From Bacteroidetes bacterium UBA7692 (GTDB taxonomy: Bacteria; Bacteroidota; Bacteroidia; Chitinophagales; LD1): a stretch of DNA of 64,000 bases. Under the pieces are notes generated by a model. The model ran no database searches. It had not been told where the DNA came from and was given only the letters and a program-made list of their open reading frames with translations. This document shows positions 43,943 to 52,537 of the stretch, in pieces (positions within the stretch are counted from its first letter, which is position 1; each line of letters opens with the position of its first letter). Location: assembly GCA_002482725.1 (NCBI GenBank), contig DLGO01000001.1:7717-71716 (forward strand), read 5' to 3'. Made by a program: the position numbers and the translations under genes.

Positions 43943-44428
43943 ATGAGAACCACAAAAGTTAATGTGCTGATAGTGGAAGACTGCAGTGCAGAGCTTCTTC
44001 TTTTTAAATTAGCGCTGAAGGATTCCCGCCTTGTGCACTTCATTTCGCTTATTGTTGCGCGCAATGGTTCAGAGGCAATTGACCTGCTTATTCAAAAAGA
44101 AAGGGATAAAGAATGTATTGATTTGATGCTGATGAATATTAACCTGCCTATGTTGTCGGGTACAGATGTGTTACGCAAAGTGAGGTCACAGAATATGCCC
44201 TCTCTGCAGGTATTCATTATAAGCAACTCGGGTAACGATTCGGATATCAGCGACTGTTACGAACTGGGTGCAAATGCTTATATACAAAAACCAATAGATT
44301 ATGACCACCTCGTTGATTTCTGTTCCCTAATAAAGCATTGCATACAAACGCATGGTTTGGTGGATATAGCATTGATGGAAGAGGAATTAGGTGTCGGGCT
44401 TATGAAAGCCGGACATTACAGGTACTAG
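43943..44428 (+). CDS. single-domain receiver protein with Asn at the phosphoacceptor site
   Basis: From the ATG at 43943 the protein has 161 residues: a CheY-type receiver (VLIVEDCSAELLL with E12/D13, NGSEAIDLLIQK, QVFIISNSG, and the Lys in AYIQKPIDY near 116) and a short helical tail. An upstream start 36 codons earlier would add an unrelated tail and is rejected. At the site of the phosphorylated Asp (DINLP in normal family members), the bases read ATG AAT ATT AAC, giving LMNINLP: N65. Rcp-like family length is normal. The protein may bind a partner without being phosphorylated. Confidence 0.85.
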   Translation: MRTTKVNVLIVEDCSAELLLFKLALKDSRLVHFISLIVARNGSEAIDLLIQKERDKECIDLMLMNINLPMLSGTDVLRKVRSQNMPSLQVFIISNSGNDSDISDCYELGANAYIQKPIDYDHLVDFCSLIKHCIQTHGLVDIALMEEELGVGLMKAGHYRY

Positions 44429-44510
44429 GATTTTCCCGTCACAACCCTTGCGGGAAGAAACACTGGTAAGTCGCCAATAAAGAAATTACAAAGCTCTTAA
44501 AGCTACCCTA

Positions 44511-44858
44511 TCAGGTAAGCTCGTTTTTACCGTTTACGTGTATAGTAACAGGCACGTGTGTTTTATACTCTTCCGGCGTCATTTGTGCGTACGATATCAC
44601 TATTATGATGTCACCCAAAGCCACTTTGCGCGCTGCAGGCCCGTTCATGCACATAATACCGCTACCCCTTTCTCCGCGTATAACGTAAGTCTCCAAACGC
44701 TCACCATTGTTCACATTTACTATTTGTACCTTTTCATGCTCCACCAGGTTGGCAGCTTCCATCAGGTTCTCATCTATGGTTATGGAACCGATATAGTTAA
44801 GGTCCGCTTGTGTAACAGTGGCGCGGTGTATTTTCGACTTGTAGACTGTAATTAACAT
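44511..44858 (-). CDS. panD: aspartate 1-decarboxylase
   Basis: From the Met at 44858 the protein has 115 residues, the usual PanD size; an in-frame start 15 codons upstream (44903) would add a non-family tail. PanD makes beta-alanine from aspartate for pantothenate, using a pyruvoyl group formed by self-cleavage. [17 protein letters not shown] at the start, the cleavage Gly-Ser in YIGSITID (Ser25 in other members), and [29 protein letters not shown] are all present. A -7-like box (minus strand, 44865-44872) lies 6 bases before this start. Confidence 0.97.
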   Translation of the reverse strand: MLITVYKSKIHRATVTQADLNYIGSITIDENLMEAANLVEHEKVQIVNVNNGERLETYVIRGERGSGIMCMNGPAARKVALGDIIIVISYAQMTPEEYKTHVPVTIHVNGKNELT

Positions 44859-44864
44859 AGGGTG

Positions 44865-44872
44865 CGAAAGTA
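44865..44872 (-). promoter_or_regulatory. candidate -7 box 6 bases before panD
   Basis: On the minus strand TACTTTCG, one base from TAnnTTTG, ends 6 bases before the panD ATG (44858). It supports the shorter start and gives a leader of only a few bases. Confidence 0.35.
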
Positions 44873-44945
44873 TTAGTTTTATACAATGCAGCAAACGCTT
44901 CAAACTTTATTTATGAATTAGCTCCAGCGCAATTTCTGTAGTTTC

Positions 44946-45803
44946 CTATGCCCTGTGCGGTATTATCAGGTTGTCTATCAACCTTACACCCCCTGTTTTT
45001 GCAGCTATCAGTACTACAGCTTTCCTGTCAAATGCCTTTAGGGGTTTTAGTGTCTTGGCATCACGTATTTCCAGGTACTCAGTTTCTATGGCCTTAACTT
45101 TTGCCAGATGGTCCAGCGCCTTTCTGCGCACTTGTGCTACAGTTAGCGTACCTTCTTTCAGCAGTTTGCGGGCCAGCTTCAGGCTTTTGCTCAACTCAAG
45201 TGCTGTTTCCAGCCCTTGTGCATCCAGCCTTGTATTGCGCGAGCTCATGGCCAGGCCGCTCTTTTCGCGTTTGGTGGGGCTTGCTACCAACTTGGTTTTC
45301 AGGTCTTTCTTTTTAATCAGTTCCCCTACTATCAGCTGTTGCTGGTAATCCTTCAGGCCCATGTACAGCTTATCTGGCTGCACTATGCGCAGCAGCTTTT
45401 CTACTATCTGCGCCATGCCGTCGAAGTGGCCCGGGCGGAACTCGCCCTCCAGTGTTTCGGCCATGTAGCCAAAGTCTACCGGCTCGGGATTGCCAAATCC
45501 ATCGGGATACATTTCCTTAACATTAGGGGCAAAAAGCAGATCGCATTTTACTGCTTTCAGCAGTTTAGAGTCGTTTTCTAGGGTGGCAGGGTACTTGTCG
45601 AAGTCCTTTTTGTCGTTAAACTGGGTCGGATTAACAAAAATACTAACGATAACTACATCATTTTGAGCCTTTGCCTTCTCTACAAGGGCTATGTGCCCGG
45701 CATGCAGCGCACCCATGGTTGGCACGAAGCCTATTTTTTTTTGCCTAACTTTTAACTTAGACATTTGTTTTTCAATCTCTTGTATATTATTTATGGTTAT
45801 CAT
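44946..45803 (-). CDS. panC: pantothenate synthetase
   Basis: A 285-residue enzyme that condenses pantoate and beta-alanine with ATP. Motifs: PTMGALHAGHIALVEKAK (ATP-binding HAGH), SIFVNPTQFNDKKDFDKYP, GHFDGMAQIVEKLLRIVQPD, GLKDYQQQLIV and the KMSKS-like MSSRN in GLAMSSRNTRL. Length is standard. panD lies 87 bases downstream in the same direction but has its own box; panC is divergent from the GT5-like gene. Confidence 0.98.
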   Translation of the reverse strand: MITINNIQEIEKQMSKLKVRQKKIGFVPTMGALHAGHIALVEKAKAQNDVVIVSIFVNPTQFNDKKDFDKYPATLENDSKLLKAVKCDLLFAPNVKEMYPDGFGNPEPVDFGYMAETLEGEFRPGHFDGMAQIVEKLLRIVQPDKLYMGLKDYQQQLIVGELIKKKDLKTKLVASPTKREKSGLAMSSRNTRLDAQGLETALELSKSLKLARKLLKEGTLTVAQVRRKALDHLAKVKAIETEYLEIRDAKTLKPLKAFDRKAVVLIAAKTGGVRLIDNLIIPHRA

Positions 45804-45837
45804 TTATGCCTTGTGTTAAACTTAATAGTAAGTTTCC

Positions 45838-45871
45838 TTTGGTTTTATTCGAATTTTTATTAGTATCTTTG
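45838..45871 (+). promoter_or_regulatory. Bacteroidota-type promoter for the GT5-like gene
   Basis: TTTG at 45838-45841 and TATCTTTG (exact TAnnTTTG) at 45864-45871, with a 22-base spacer, lie in the divergent region between panC and the GT5-like gene. The leader would be about 50 bases. Confidence 0.6.
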
Positions 45872-45921
45872 CATTCCGCTTCAAAAAAGTTCTTATTTCT
45901 TTAACTAAACAAGTTTTTAAA

Positions 45922-46731
45922 ATGGAAAAAAAGAGAATTCTGATTGTAACCCAGGAAATGGACCCTTACATTAACCTCACAGAAGCTTCCAAGATAATAA
46001 ATGAGTTGCCTAAATATATGCTGGAAAATGGTAACGAAATTCGTGTTTTGATGCCAAAATTCGGCAACATCAACGAAAGACGCCATCGCCTGCACGAAGT
46101 AGTTCGCTTATCCGGCATCAATGTTATAATAAATGACGAAGATTATCCGTTGGTTATCAAGGTAGCTTCTCTACCGGGCGCACGCCTACAGGTCTATTTT
46201 CTAGACAATGAGGACTTCTTTAAGCGTAAAGCTGTATTCGAAGATGAGCAAAACAACTTCTACGAAGACAATAGCGACCGTATGATCTTCTTCTGTAAAG
46301 GTGCTTTGGAAACAGTACGTAAATTTGGCTGGGCTCCGGATATTATCCATTGCGCAGGCTGGATGACAAGTCTTATACCTATGTACCTGAAAACTACATA
46401 CAAAGACGATCCTGTTTTTGCTAACGCAAAGGTGGTGTACACTATGTACAACAACGATTTTCCTTCTACATTGAAAGAGAACTTCGCTGACCAGCTTAAA
46501 ATAAGCGACGAGATTACTACTAAACACGTGGATTTCTTTAAGCAAGGCGACAATACAAGCCTGCTTATCGGCGCTTCGGAATTTGCTGATGCACTGGTAG
46601 TGGACGATATGTTGGACGACAAGGTTCAGAAGTTGATCAAGAAGACCAAAAAACCTACATTGAACATGAACCTGGGTACAGGCAATGTGGAGCAGCTGGA
46701 TACCTTCTTCAAAAACATAATGGCCAATTAA
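45922..46731 (+). CDS. half-length glycogen/starch synthase-like (GT5 N-terminal domain) protein
   Basis: A 269-residue protein resembling only the N-terminal Rossmann domain of ADP-glucose glycogen synthases: ILIVTQEMDPYINLTEASKIINELP (glucan-synthase start with lysine-less KxGG-like region), MPKFGNINERRHRLHEVVR, PDIIHCAGWMTSLIPMYLK, and a C-terminal DNTSLLIGASEFADALVVDD. The usual second domain with the ADP-glucose site is missing. The gene has a full promoter and no frameshift sign, so it is not simply broken. Many Bacteroidota keep such a protein between panC and DUF4270; its function is unknown and an enzyme role is doubtful. Confidence 0.75.
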   Translation: MEKKRILIVTQEMDPYINLTEASKIINELPKYMLENGNEIRVLMPKFGNINERRHRLHEVVRLSGINVIINDEDYPLVIKVASLPGARLQVYFLDNEDFFKRKAVFEDEQNNFYEDNSDRMIFFCKGALETVRKFGWAPDIIHCAGWMTSLIPMYLKTTYKDDPVFANAKVVYTMYNNDFPSTLKENFADQLKISDEITTKHVDFFKQGDNTSLLIGASEFADALVVDDMLDDKVQKLIKKTKKPTLNMNLGTGNVEQLDTFFKNIMAN

Positions 46732-46808
46732 GAATAAAACAACTCTGCGCGCCTGTAGCCAAAAATAATTTTGGTACTATTGCGTTTCATCGGCAGAATA
46801 AACTAAGC

Positions 46809-48104
46809 GTGTCTAAATTGAATTTAAAATCAATACTTGCAGCGAGCGTAATGCTTGCTGCAATTTTTTTTGTTGAAGGTTGCAAAGAGCCTACTATCGA
46901 AAACTCAACGCTCCTTACTTCGGACGATGAGTTGGTACTCGGCACGGCCGATACCCTTTCTATTTTTACAAGGCTGCTGAAAGAGGATCCGCAGATAACC
47001 AGTGGTGCCACTACAGGTATCCTGGGTAGTATCTCAGATCCCGTATTTGGCACAACAGCGGTAAGCTTTTCTTCCCAGTTTCGCCTGAATACCAATAATA
47101 TATCTTTTGGTACAGGGCTTGCCCTGGACTCCTGCGTATTGTCTTTAAGCTATAAATCGCTATACGCCAACTTTACCCAGCCGGTTAATCTTAGTGTGTA
47201 TGAGCTTTCAGAGGCATTGAATGTATCCTCTGTTTATTATAGCAATTCATCCGTAGCTATAGCTACTCCACCGGTAGGCAAGGTAAATGGTTATAAGCCC
47301 AATTTTAAAGATAGCTCCTATGTATATGGCGAAGTGTTCAAGCCGCAGCTTAGGGTACGCCTTAGCAATGACTTTGGTAACAAAATATTATTAGCAGATT
47401 CGCTGACTTTGTCAGACAATGGCAAATTCCTTAATCTGATTAAGGGTCTCCAAATCAAAGCAGAGCCTGTTGCTAATGGCGATGGCCTTGTAGGATTCGA
47501 TCTCAGGAGCGCAGAAACCAGAATAACACTATACTATAGAAACAGTGCCAATGACTCATTAAAGTTGGATATACCTATTGGCAGCGCCTCACAAAGCATC
47601 AACCATTTTGCCAATAATTTTTCGCCTACGGTTAACTCTGTATTGAACAATGACCCATTGGCCAATGATACCGTGCTTCCTGTTTCTGCCTCTGCCGGTA
47701 CCAAGGTGAAAATCAGTATACCCCAGCTGGATTCACTGCCTCCTAACATTGCTATCAATAAGGCAGATCTGATCGTGCCTCTTTCTGCTTTTTACAGCAT
47801 GTACGACACTACTTTCCTTCCGCCAACTACCATGAAATTATACCGGGTAAATTCTTTGGGCGTAGAGCAGGATAGCCTGAATGTGACCGATCAGAATATT
47901 CAACAAAAAAATATTAATGGAGTCCTTACCGTTGTATATAGATTTAATGTTACATTGTTCGTTCAAAAGTTATTGAATAAACAGGAAAAAAACTACGGGT
48001 TTGTGCTTAAAGCACCGGTTATAGATGGCAGAAGGGTATGCCTTAGCAATACCACAGCGCCTGCCGGTAGAATAGCATGTAGGATTATTTACACCAAGTT
48101 ATAG
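46809..48104 (+). CDS. DUF4270 family lipoprotein
   Basis: A 431-residue lipoprotein from a GTG start: SKLNLKSILAASVMLAAIFFVEGC with the lipidated Cys at about residue 25. The mature part is beta-rich with LVLGTADTLSIFTRLLKEDPQITSGATTG outline, and repeated LSLSYKSLYANFTQPVNLSVYE- and LPVSASAGTKVKISIP-like strands, matching DUF4270. It sits between the GT5-like gene and glmS. The lipoprotein is probably exported to the outer membrane; a surface or cell-envelope role is inferred from the location only. Confidence 0.8.
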   Translation: MSKLNLKSILAASVMLAAIFFVEGCKEPTIENSTLLTSDDELVLGTADTLSIFTRLLKEDPQITSGATTGILGSISDPVFGTTAVSFSSQFRLNTNNISFGTGLALDSCVLSLSYKSLYANFTQPVNLSVYELSEALNVSSVYYSNSSVAIATPPVGKVNGYKPNFKDSSYVYGEVFKPQLRVRLSNDFGNKILLADSLTLSDNGKFLNLIKGLQIKAEPVANGDGLVGFDLRSAETRITLYYRNSANDSLKLDIPIGSASQSINHFANNFSPTVNSVLNNDPLANDTVLPVSASAGTKVKISIPQLDSLPPNIAINKADLIVPLSAFYSMYDTTFLPPTTMKLYRVNSLGVEQDSLNVTDQNIQQKNINGVLTVVYRFNVTLFVQKLLNKQEKNYGFVLKAPVIDGRRVCLSNTTAPAGRIACRIIYTKL

Positions 48105-48112
48105 AATAGAAT

Positions 48113-49948
48113 ATGTGTGGAATTGTAGCTTATATAGGTGGCCGAGAGGCTTATCCTATACTTATCAAAGGCCTTAAACGTCTTGAATACAGAGGTTATG
48201 ATAGTGCCGGTGTGGCATTGTTGAACAATGGCTTGAACGTGTATAAGAAGAAAGGAAAGGTGGCTGACCTGGAAGAAGCTACAGAGGGCAAGGATACGCA
48301 CTCTCATCTAGGCATGGGGCATACCCGATGGGCCACCCACGGCGAACCCAATGATGCCAACTCACATCCGCACCTTTCGCAAAGCGGCGATATTGCTATT
48401 ATACATAATGGTATTATAGAGAACTATGGTACGCTGAAAGAAGAGTTGACCAATCGTGGGCATCATTTCAAAAGCGATACAGATACAGAGGTGCTGGTAC
48501 ACCTGATAGAGGAGATAAAGGAAAAGACAAATACTTCACTGGAAGAGGCTGTAAGGCTTGCCTTGAATGAAGTGATAGGTGCCTATGCCATAGTGATAAT
48601 ATCTAAAGAAGATCCTACCCAAATGATAGGTGCCCGTAAGGGTAGCCCATTGGTAGTAGGTATCGGCGAAAATGAGTATTTCATGGCGAGCGATGCTACA
48701 CCTATCATCGAGTATACGCGCAAAGTAAGCTATCTGGAAGATGGTGAAATTGCCTACATCAAGAATGGTGAGCTGAACGTGCGTAACATTGCAAACGAAG
48801 AGGTATCCCCTTTCATTCAGCAATTGGAAATGAACCTGGAAGCAATAGAGAAGGGCGGCTATCCGCACTTTATGCTGAAAGAAATACATGAGCAGCCACG
48901 CTCTATATTCGATAGCATCCGCGGTCGTTTCGACCCAAAGACAGGTGAATTTGCCATGCGCAGCCTGAAAGAGTATGAGCATAAGATCAAAAACCTGAAC
49001 AGGATATTGATAGTAGGCTGTGGTACATCATGGCATGCCGGCCTGGTAGGTGAATACCTTTTCGAAGACCTGGCAAGAATACCGGTAGAAGTCGAATACG
49101 CCAGCGAATTCCGCTATCGTAACCCAATTATAAATGAAGATGATTTGGTAATCGCCATCTCTCAAAGTGGTGAAACAGCAGATACGCTGGAGGCTATGCG
49201 TATAGCTAAGGAACACGGTGCTACCGTATTTGGACTGTGTAATGTAGTAGGCTCTTCCATACCAAGGTTAAGCCATGCAGGTGCATATACCCACGCAGGG
49301 CCTGAAATAGGTGTGGCCAGTACCAAAGCATTTACCAGCCAGGTCGCCGTACTTACGTTGCTGGCATTGGCATTTGGTGAACTTCGCGGCAAAATTTCCA
49401 AGCAAGACCTTCGCTTGTCTATGGCAGAGCTGGAGACAATCCCGGAAAAGGCCGCAAGCCTGTTGAAATATGAGCCGCAAATAGTGCAGATAGCTGAAAA
49501 ATTCCAGCATGCCCAAAACTTCCTTTTCCTTGGTCGTGGTTATGGTTTTCCGGTGGCACTGGAAGGAGCGTTAAAATTGAAAGAGATTTCCTACATACAT
49601 GCCGAGGGATATCCTGCGGCAGAAATGAAGCATGGTCCTATCGCTTTGATAGATGACCAGATGCCTGTAGTGGTTATTGCCACCAAAAGCGTAAACTACG
49701 ACAAGGTAGTAAGCAACATACAGGAGGTGAAAGCCCGCAAAGGTATCGTGATAGCAATAGTAACAGAGGGTGATACTAAAGTAAAGGCTATGGTGGATTA
49801 CGCTATAGAAATTCCTTTGGTAAGCGATTTCCTTGAGCCGCTTTTGTCTACTATACCATTGCAGTTATTGTCATACCACATAGCGGTGTTGCGTAATTGT
49901 AATGTAGACCAGCCAAGGAATTTAGCTAAAAGTGTTACGGTAGAATAG
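48113..49948 (+). CDS. glmS: glutamine-fructose-6-phosphate aminotransferase (isomerising)
   Basis: A 611-residue enzyme that makes glucosamine 6-phosphate, the first step of UDP-GlcNAc synthesis for peptidoglycan and LPS. The N-terminal Cys2 glutaminase (CGIVAYIGGREA, GHTRWATHGEPN, IHNGIIENYGTL) is followed by two SIS sugar-isomerase domains (VGCGTSWHAGLVGEYL, ISQSGETADTLEAM, FLGRGYGFPVALEGALKLKEISYIHAEGYPAAEMKHGPIALI described by ends) and a C terminus QPRNLAKSVTVE with the catalytic loop. Length is standard. It begins 8 bases after the DUF4270 stop. No glmS ribozyme was seen. Confidence 0.98.
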   Translation: MCGIVAYIGGREAYPILIKGLKRLEYRGYDSAGVALLNNGLNVYKKKGKVADLEEATEGKDTHSHLGMGHTRWATHGEPNDANSHPHLSQSGDIAIIHNGIIENYGTLKEELTNRGHHFKSDTDTEVLVHLIEEIKEKTNTSLEEAVRLALNEVIGAYAIVIISKEDPTQMIGARKGSPLVVGIGENEYFMASDATPIIEYTRKVSYLEDGEIAYIKNGELNVRNIANEEVSPFIQQLEMNLEAIEKGGYPHFMLKEIHEQPRSIFDSIRGRFDPKTGEFAMRSLKEYEHKIKNLNRILIVGCGTSWHAGLVGEYLFEDLARIPVEVEYASEFRYRNPIINEDDLVIAISQSGETADTLEAMRIAKEHGATVFGLCNVVGSSIPRLSHAGAYTHAGPEIGVASTKAFTSQVAVLTLLALAFGELRGKISKQDLRLSMAELETIPEKAASLLKYEPQIVQIAEKFQHAQNFLFLGRGYGFPVALEGALKLKEISYIHAEGYPAAEMKHGPIALIDDQMPVVVIATKSVNYDKVVSNIQEVKARKGIVIAIVTEGDTKVKAMVDYAIEIPLVSDFLEPLLSTIPLQLLSYHIAVLRNCNVDQPRNLAKSVTVE

Positions 49949-49955
49949 AGAGTTT

Positions 49956-51125
49956 CTATTCTTCGCTTTCATCGTCGTCCCAATCGTATATAGATCGTTC
50001 ATAAACGGCGTCTATATAGTCTACTTCCACAATGTGTACATTGTCTTTTAGTATCTTAAATTTTTCATTCAAAGGAATGCCGGCAAGTGTATTTTCTGTG
50101 GTGAAATAAGATGTTATGTTTCCTTTTTCCATTAATTTTCGCACGGCCTTCAACTTTATAGCATAGTTCACATTTTCACCTCCTCGTAATTGAGAGCAAA
50201 CGGTGCCTATAAGATTAGCATTTTTGTCAAACAGCGGGCTGCCGCTGTTTCCGGGTTGTATTGGTGAAGATATCTGATACATCATAGTGTCGCCTTTAAA
50301 GCCTGATCCTGAACTTATTACTCCTGTGGTTAGCTTGGCTTCATAGCCCATATAGTCAGTAATAGGATACCCAATGGTAAATAGTTCTTCTCCTGTTTCT
50401 GCTTCCGATTCCCTCAATGCATAGGATGGATCTTTAAGTATGAGAGATGTGTCTCTTAATCGCAAGATTGCAAGATCATTTTTCTTGTCAGTAATCACAG
50501 TGTCCAGTCGGTAATAACGGTTCTTGTCCTGTGGATTTAATCCTTTTATACGTATAATACTGTATTTATTAATTACATGATGATTGGTGATAAAGTAGCC
50601 TTTAGAATTGAGCAGATAAGCTGTGGCAGAAGGAAACTTAGTTGCCTTGCCCATATTCTTGTCTTTTTTCCTCAGCAATATGTCATTCTCATCATAATCC
50701 TTACTAGAAAAAGGCTCTTTTTGTTTTGCAAGGAATATTTGGAAGGAATCTTTATCAATTCTCTGTAATCTGGTCCAGTACCTGCTTCCAATCACTTCTT
50801 TTTCATAATCCACATTAAATGCGAGAAATACGGTGTCTCCTATTGTTGTAATGATCTTGTTAGCGTATGCGTCGAAATAGCCTATACTTATTGCCAGTTT
50901 GCCTTCAGAATAGCTTGTGTAATGTGCTACCTGGTCCATGTTGAATCCTCCCAATTGTATGCCATTTATATACAAGTGCATAGACTCATCCTGATAGCGC
51001 ATCTTTTTATGAACCTGGTAAGGAAGTACATATACCTCTGTTTTGGTTTGGGTGGAATCTTGTGCCCGTACAGGGGTCAAAAAGAAAAAAGTAAGCAGGC
51101 AGCAAACAAATAGTTGGTAACTCAA
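49956..51125 (-). CDS. secreted trypsin-like (S1C) serine protease
   Basis: A 389-residue exported protein (signal peptide SYQLFVCCLLTFFFLTPVRAQ) starting at a TTG codon, since no in-frame ATG occurs before the signal. The N-terminal 160 residues contain no known domain, and the chymotrypsin-like domain follows: catalytic His in GYFITNHHVINKYS, Asp in KKNDLAILRLRD, and Ser in IQPGNSGSPLFDKN. The DegP/HtrA-like wording has no PDZ domain. The C terminus is acidic (YDWDDDESEE). It is probably a periplasmic or surface protease. It is convergent with glmS and divergent from the alkyltransferase-like gene. Confidence 0.88.
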   Translation of the reverse strand: MSYQLFVCCLLTFFFLTPVRAQDSTQTKTEVYVLPYQVHKKMRYQDESMHLYINGIQLGGFNMDQVAHYTSYSEGKLAISIGYFDAYANKIITTIGDTVFLAFNVDYEKEVIGSRYWTRLQRIDKDSFQIFLAKQKEPFSSKDYDENDILLRKKDKNMGKATKFPSATAYLLNSKGYFITNHHVINKYSIIRIKGLNPQDKNRYYRLDTVITDKKNDLAILRLRDTSLILKDPSYALRESEAETGEELFTIGYPITDYMGYEAKLTTGVISSGSGFKGDTMMYQISSPIQPGNSGSPLFDKNANLIGTVCSQLRGGENVNYAIKLKAVRKLMEKGNITSYFTTENTLAGIPLNEKFKILKDNVHIVEVDYIDAVYERSIYDWDDDESEE

Positions 51126-51226
51126 GTAGTGATTTTGTTGAAGTTAATGATTATATAAATATAAGCGTATCTCGCTAATGATTATTCGGGCGAATAATAA
51201 TAATTTTTATAATTATGGCTTTTTAG

Positions 51227-51574
51227 ATGGATAAGTATAGCAATAAGCAATATAATTTTTTTGAAAACGTATTCGATCTGGTACGCCTTATTCCCAATGG
51301 GCGGGTCACTTCTTATGGTGCTATAGCCAGATACCTTGGTACAGGCAATAGCGCGCGCATGGTTGGCTGGGCTATGCATGCGGCAGGTACAGCCGTCCCT
51401 CCTATACCCGCCCATAGAGTCCTGAACAGCAGTGGCCTGCTTACGGGTAAGCATCACTTTGGGTCGGGCCCCGAAATGCAGGAACTCCTGGAAAAAGAAG
51501 GCATTCAGGTTGAAAATAATAAAGTGGTCAATTTTAACAAGTGTTTTTGGGACCCAACGCAGGAGCTGGGGTAG
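51227..51574 (+). CDS. alkyltransferase-like protein (MGMT family, PAHR variant)
   Basis: A 115-residue protein matching the DNA-binding domain of O6-methylguanine-DNA methyltransferase: NVFDLVRLIPNGRVTSYGAIARYLG, then SARMVGWAMHAAG and the active-site region PPIPAHRVLNSSGLLTG. The acceptor Cys of the PCHR motif is replaced by Ala (PAHR at residues 61-64; bases CCC GCC CAT AGA). Such alkyltransferase-like proteins bind O6-alkylguanine and flip it for nucleotide excision repair without transferring the alkyl group. The Arg finger and helix-turn-helix appear intact. A PAHR form is also known from Thermus. Not an active methyltransferase. Confidence 0.9.
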   Translation: MDKYSNKQYNFFENVFDLVRLIPNGRVTSYGAIARYLGTGNSARMVGWAMHAAGTAVPPIPAHRVLNSSGLLTGKHHFGSGPEMQELLEKEGIQVENNKVVNFNKCFWDPTQELG

Positions 51575-51623
51575 CTAAGTAGCCTTTAGTGTAAACTGGT
51601 TTTCATGTGTTGTCAGCAATTTC

Positions 51624-51631
51624 TATATTAG
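51624..51631 (+). promoter_or_regulatory. candidate -7 box 4 bases before yicC
   Basis: TATATTAG (two bases from TAnnTTTG) ends 4 bases before the ATG at 51636, with TTTC about 20 bases upstream. Confidence 0.25.
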
Positions 51632-51635
51632 CAGC

Positions 51636-52517
51636 ATGCTCAGATCAATGACAGGCTTCGGCAAGGCCACAATCAACAAAGGCGATACTACTATTACCAT
51701 AGAAATACGATCGCTGAATAGTGGCAAGGGCATGGACCTTTCTACCAAATTGCCATCCCGTTTTCGCGAGCAGGAATATCTGCTGCGCCAATCACTTACA
51801 CAAAAGCTCAGCAGGGGTAAAGTTGACCTGTATGCAAGCGTAACCAAGGAAGTAGAGACTACCGCGCTTCAGCTAAACAAGGGAGTAGTAAAATCGTATT
51901 ACAAGATGCTGCGCGAGCTCAGCAGCGAATTGAATGCTAATGACGAACCTTTATTTTCCAGCATACTTAAATTGCCAGATGTATTTGCAGATGCCCAGCA
52001 GGAGGCAGACCTGGATGAATGGAATTTAATAGATGAAACGATCAGCTCTGCCGTAGAGGCATTGGATCAGTTTCGTATTACAGAGGGCAAAGCTATAGCA
52101 GATGATCTATTGGGTCGAATAAAAATTATTGAGTATTTCAGCACGCACTTGAGGGAGCAGGATAAGCGCCGCACAGCAGATATGCGCCAACGCCTGAAAA
52201 ATAATGTAGAGCAATTTATTCCCAAAGACCGTATAGACGAAAACAGGTTTGAGCAAGAAGTTATTTTCTATCTGGAAAAGCTGGATATAACCGAAGAGCT
52301 TACCCGCTTACGTGCGCATTGCGACCACTTCCGCTCGGTAATAGAGGAGGATAAAGAAGACCAGAAAGGCCGGAAGCTCAACTTTATTTCGCAAGAGATA
52401 GGCCGCGAGATAAATACCGTAGGCTCCAAAGCCAATGACTCTGCCATGCAGAAGATTGTGGTGAATATGAAAGATGAACTGGAGAAGATAAAGGAACAAA
52501 CCAGCAACGTATTGTAA
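51636..52517 (+). CDS. yicC: YicC family endoribonuclease-like protein
   Basis: A 293-residue protein with the YicC start SMTGFGKATI, ...IRSLNSGKGMDLSTKLPSRFREQEYLLRQ in outline, and the C-terminal DUF1732 domain LRAHCDHFRSVIEEDKEDQKGRKLNFISQEIGREINTVGSKAND (given by its ends). The E. coli homologue is an endoribonuclease that degrades the small RNA RyhB. A 20-base gap leads to gmk; yicC and gmk are commonly neighbours. Confidence 0.95.
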   Translation: MLRSMTGFGKATINKGDTTITIEIRSLNSGKGMDLSTKLPSRFREQEYLLRQSLTQKLSRGKVDLYASVTKEVETTALQLNKGVVKSYYKMLRELSSELNANDEPLFSSILKLPDVFADAQQEADLDEWNLIDETISSAVEALDQFRITEGKAIADDLLGRIKIIEYFSTHLREQDKRRTADMRQRLKNNVEQFIPKDRIDENRFEQEVIFYLEKLDITEELTRLRAHCDHFRSVIEEDKEDQKGRKLNFISQEIGREINTVGSKANDSAMQKIVVNMKDELEKIKEQTSNVL

Positions 52518-52537
52518 AAGGATAATTTTAAGAATAA

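Noticed and set aside
44433..44456. Terminator between the receiver gene and panD
   Set aside because: TTCCCG and CGGGAA pair over a 12-base loop, but no T-run follows on either strand.
45922..46731. Frameshifted or truncated glycogen synthase
   Set aside because: No remnant of the second domain appears in any frame downstream, where a DUF4270 gene begins after 77 bases.
47950..48112. glmS riboswitch-ribozyme
   Set aside because: Only 8 bases separate the DUF4270 stop from the glmS ATG, leaving no room for the ribozyme, which also is typical of Firmicutes.
51227..51574. Active O6-methylguanine-DNA methyltransferase
   Set aside because: The acceptor cysteine is replaced by alanine, so methyl transfer is not expected.
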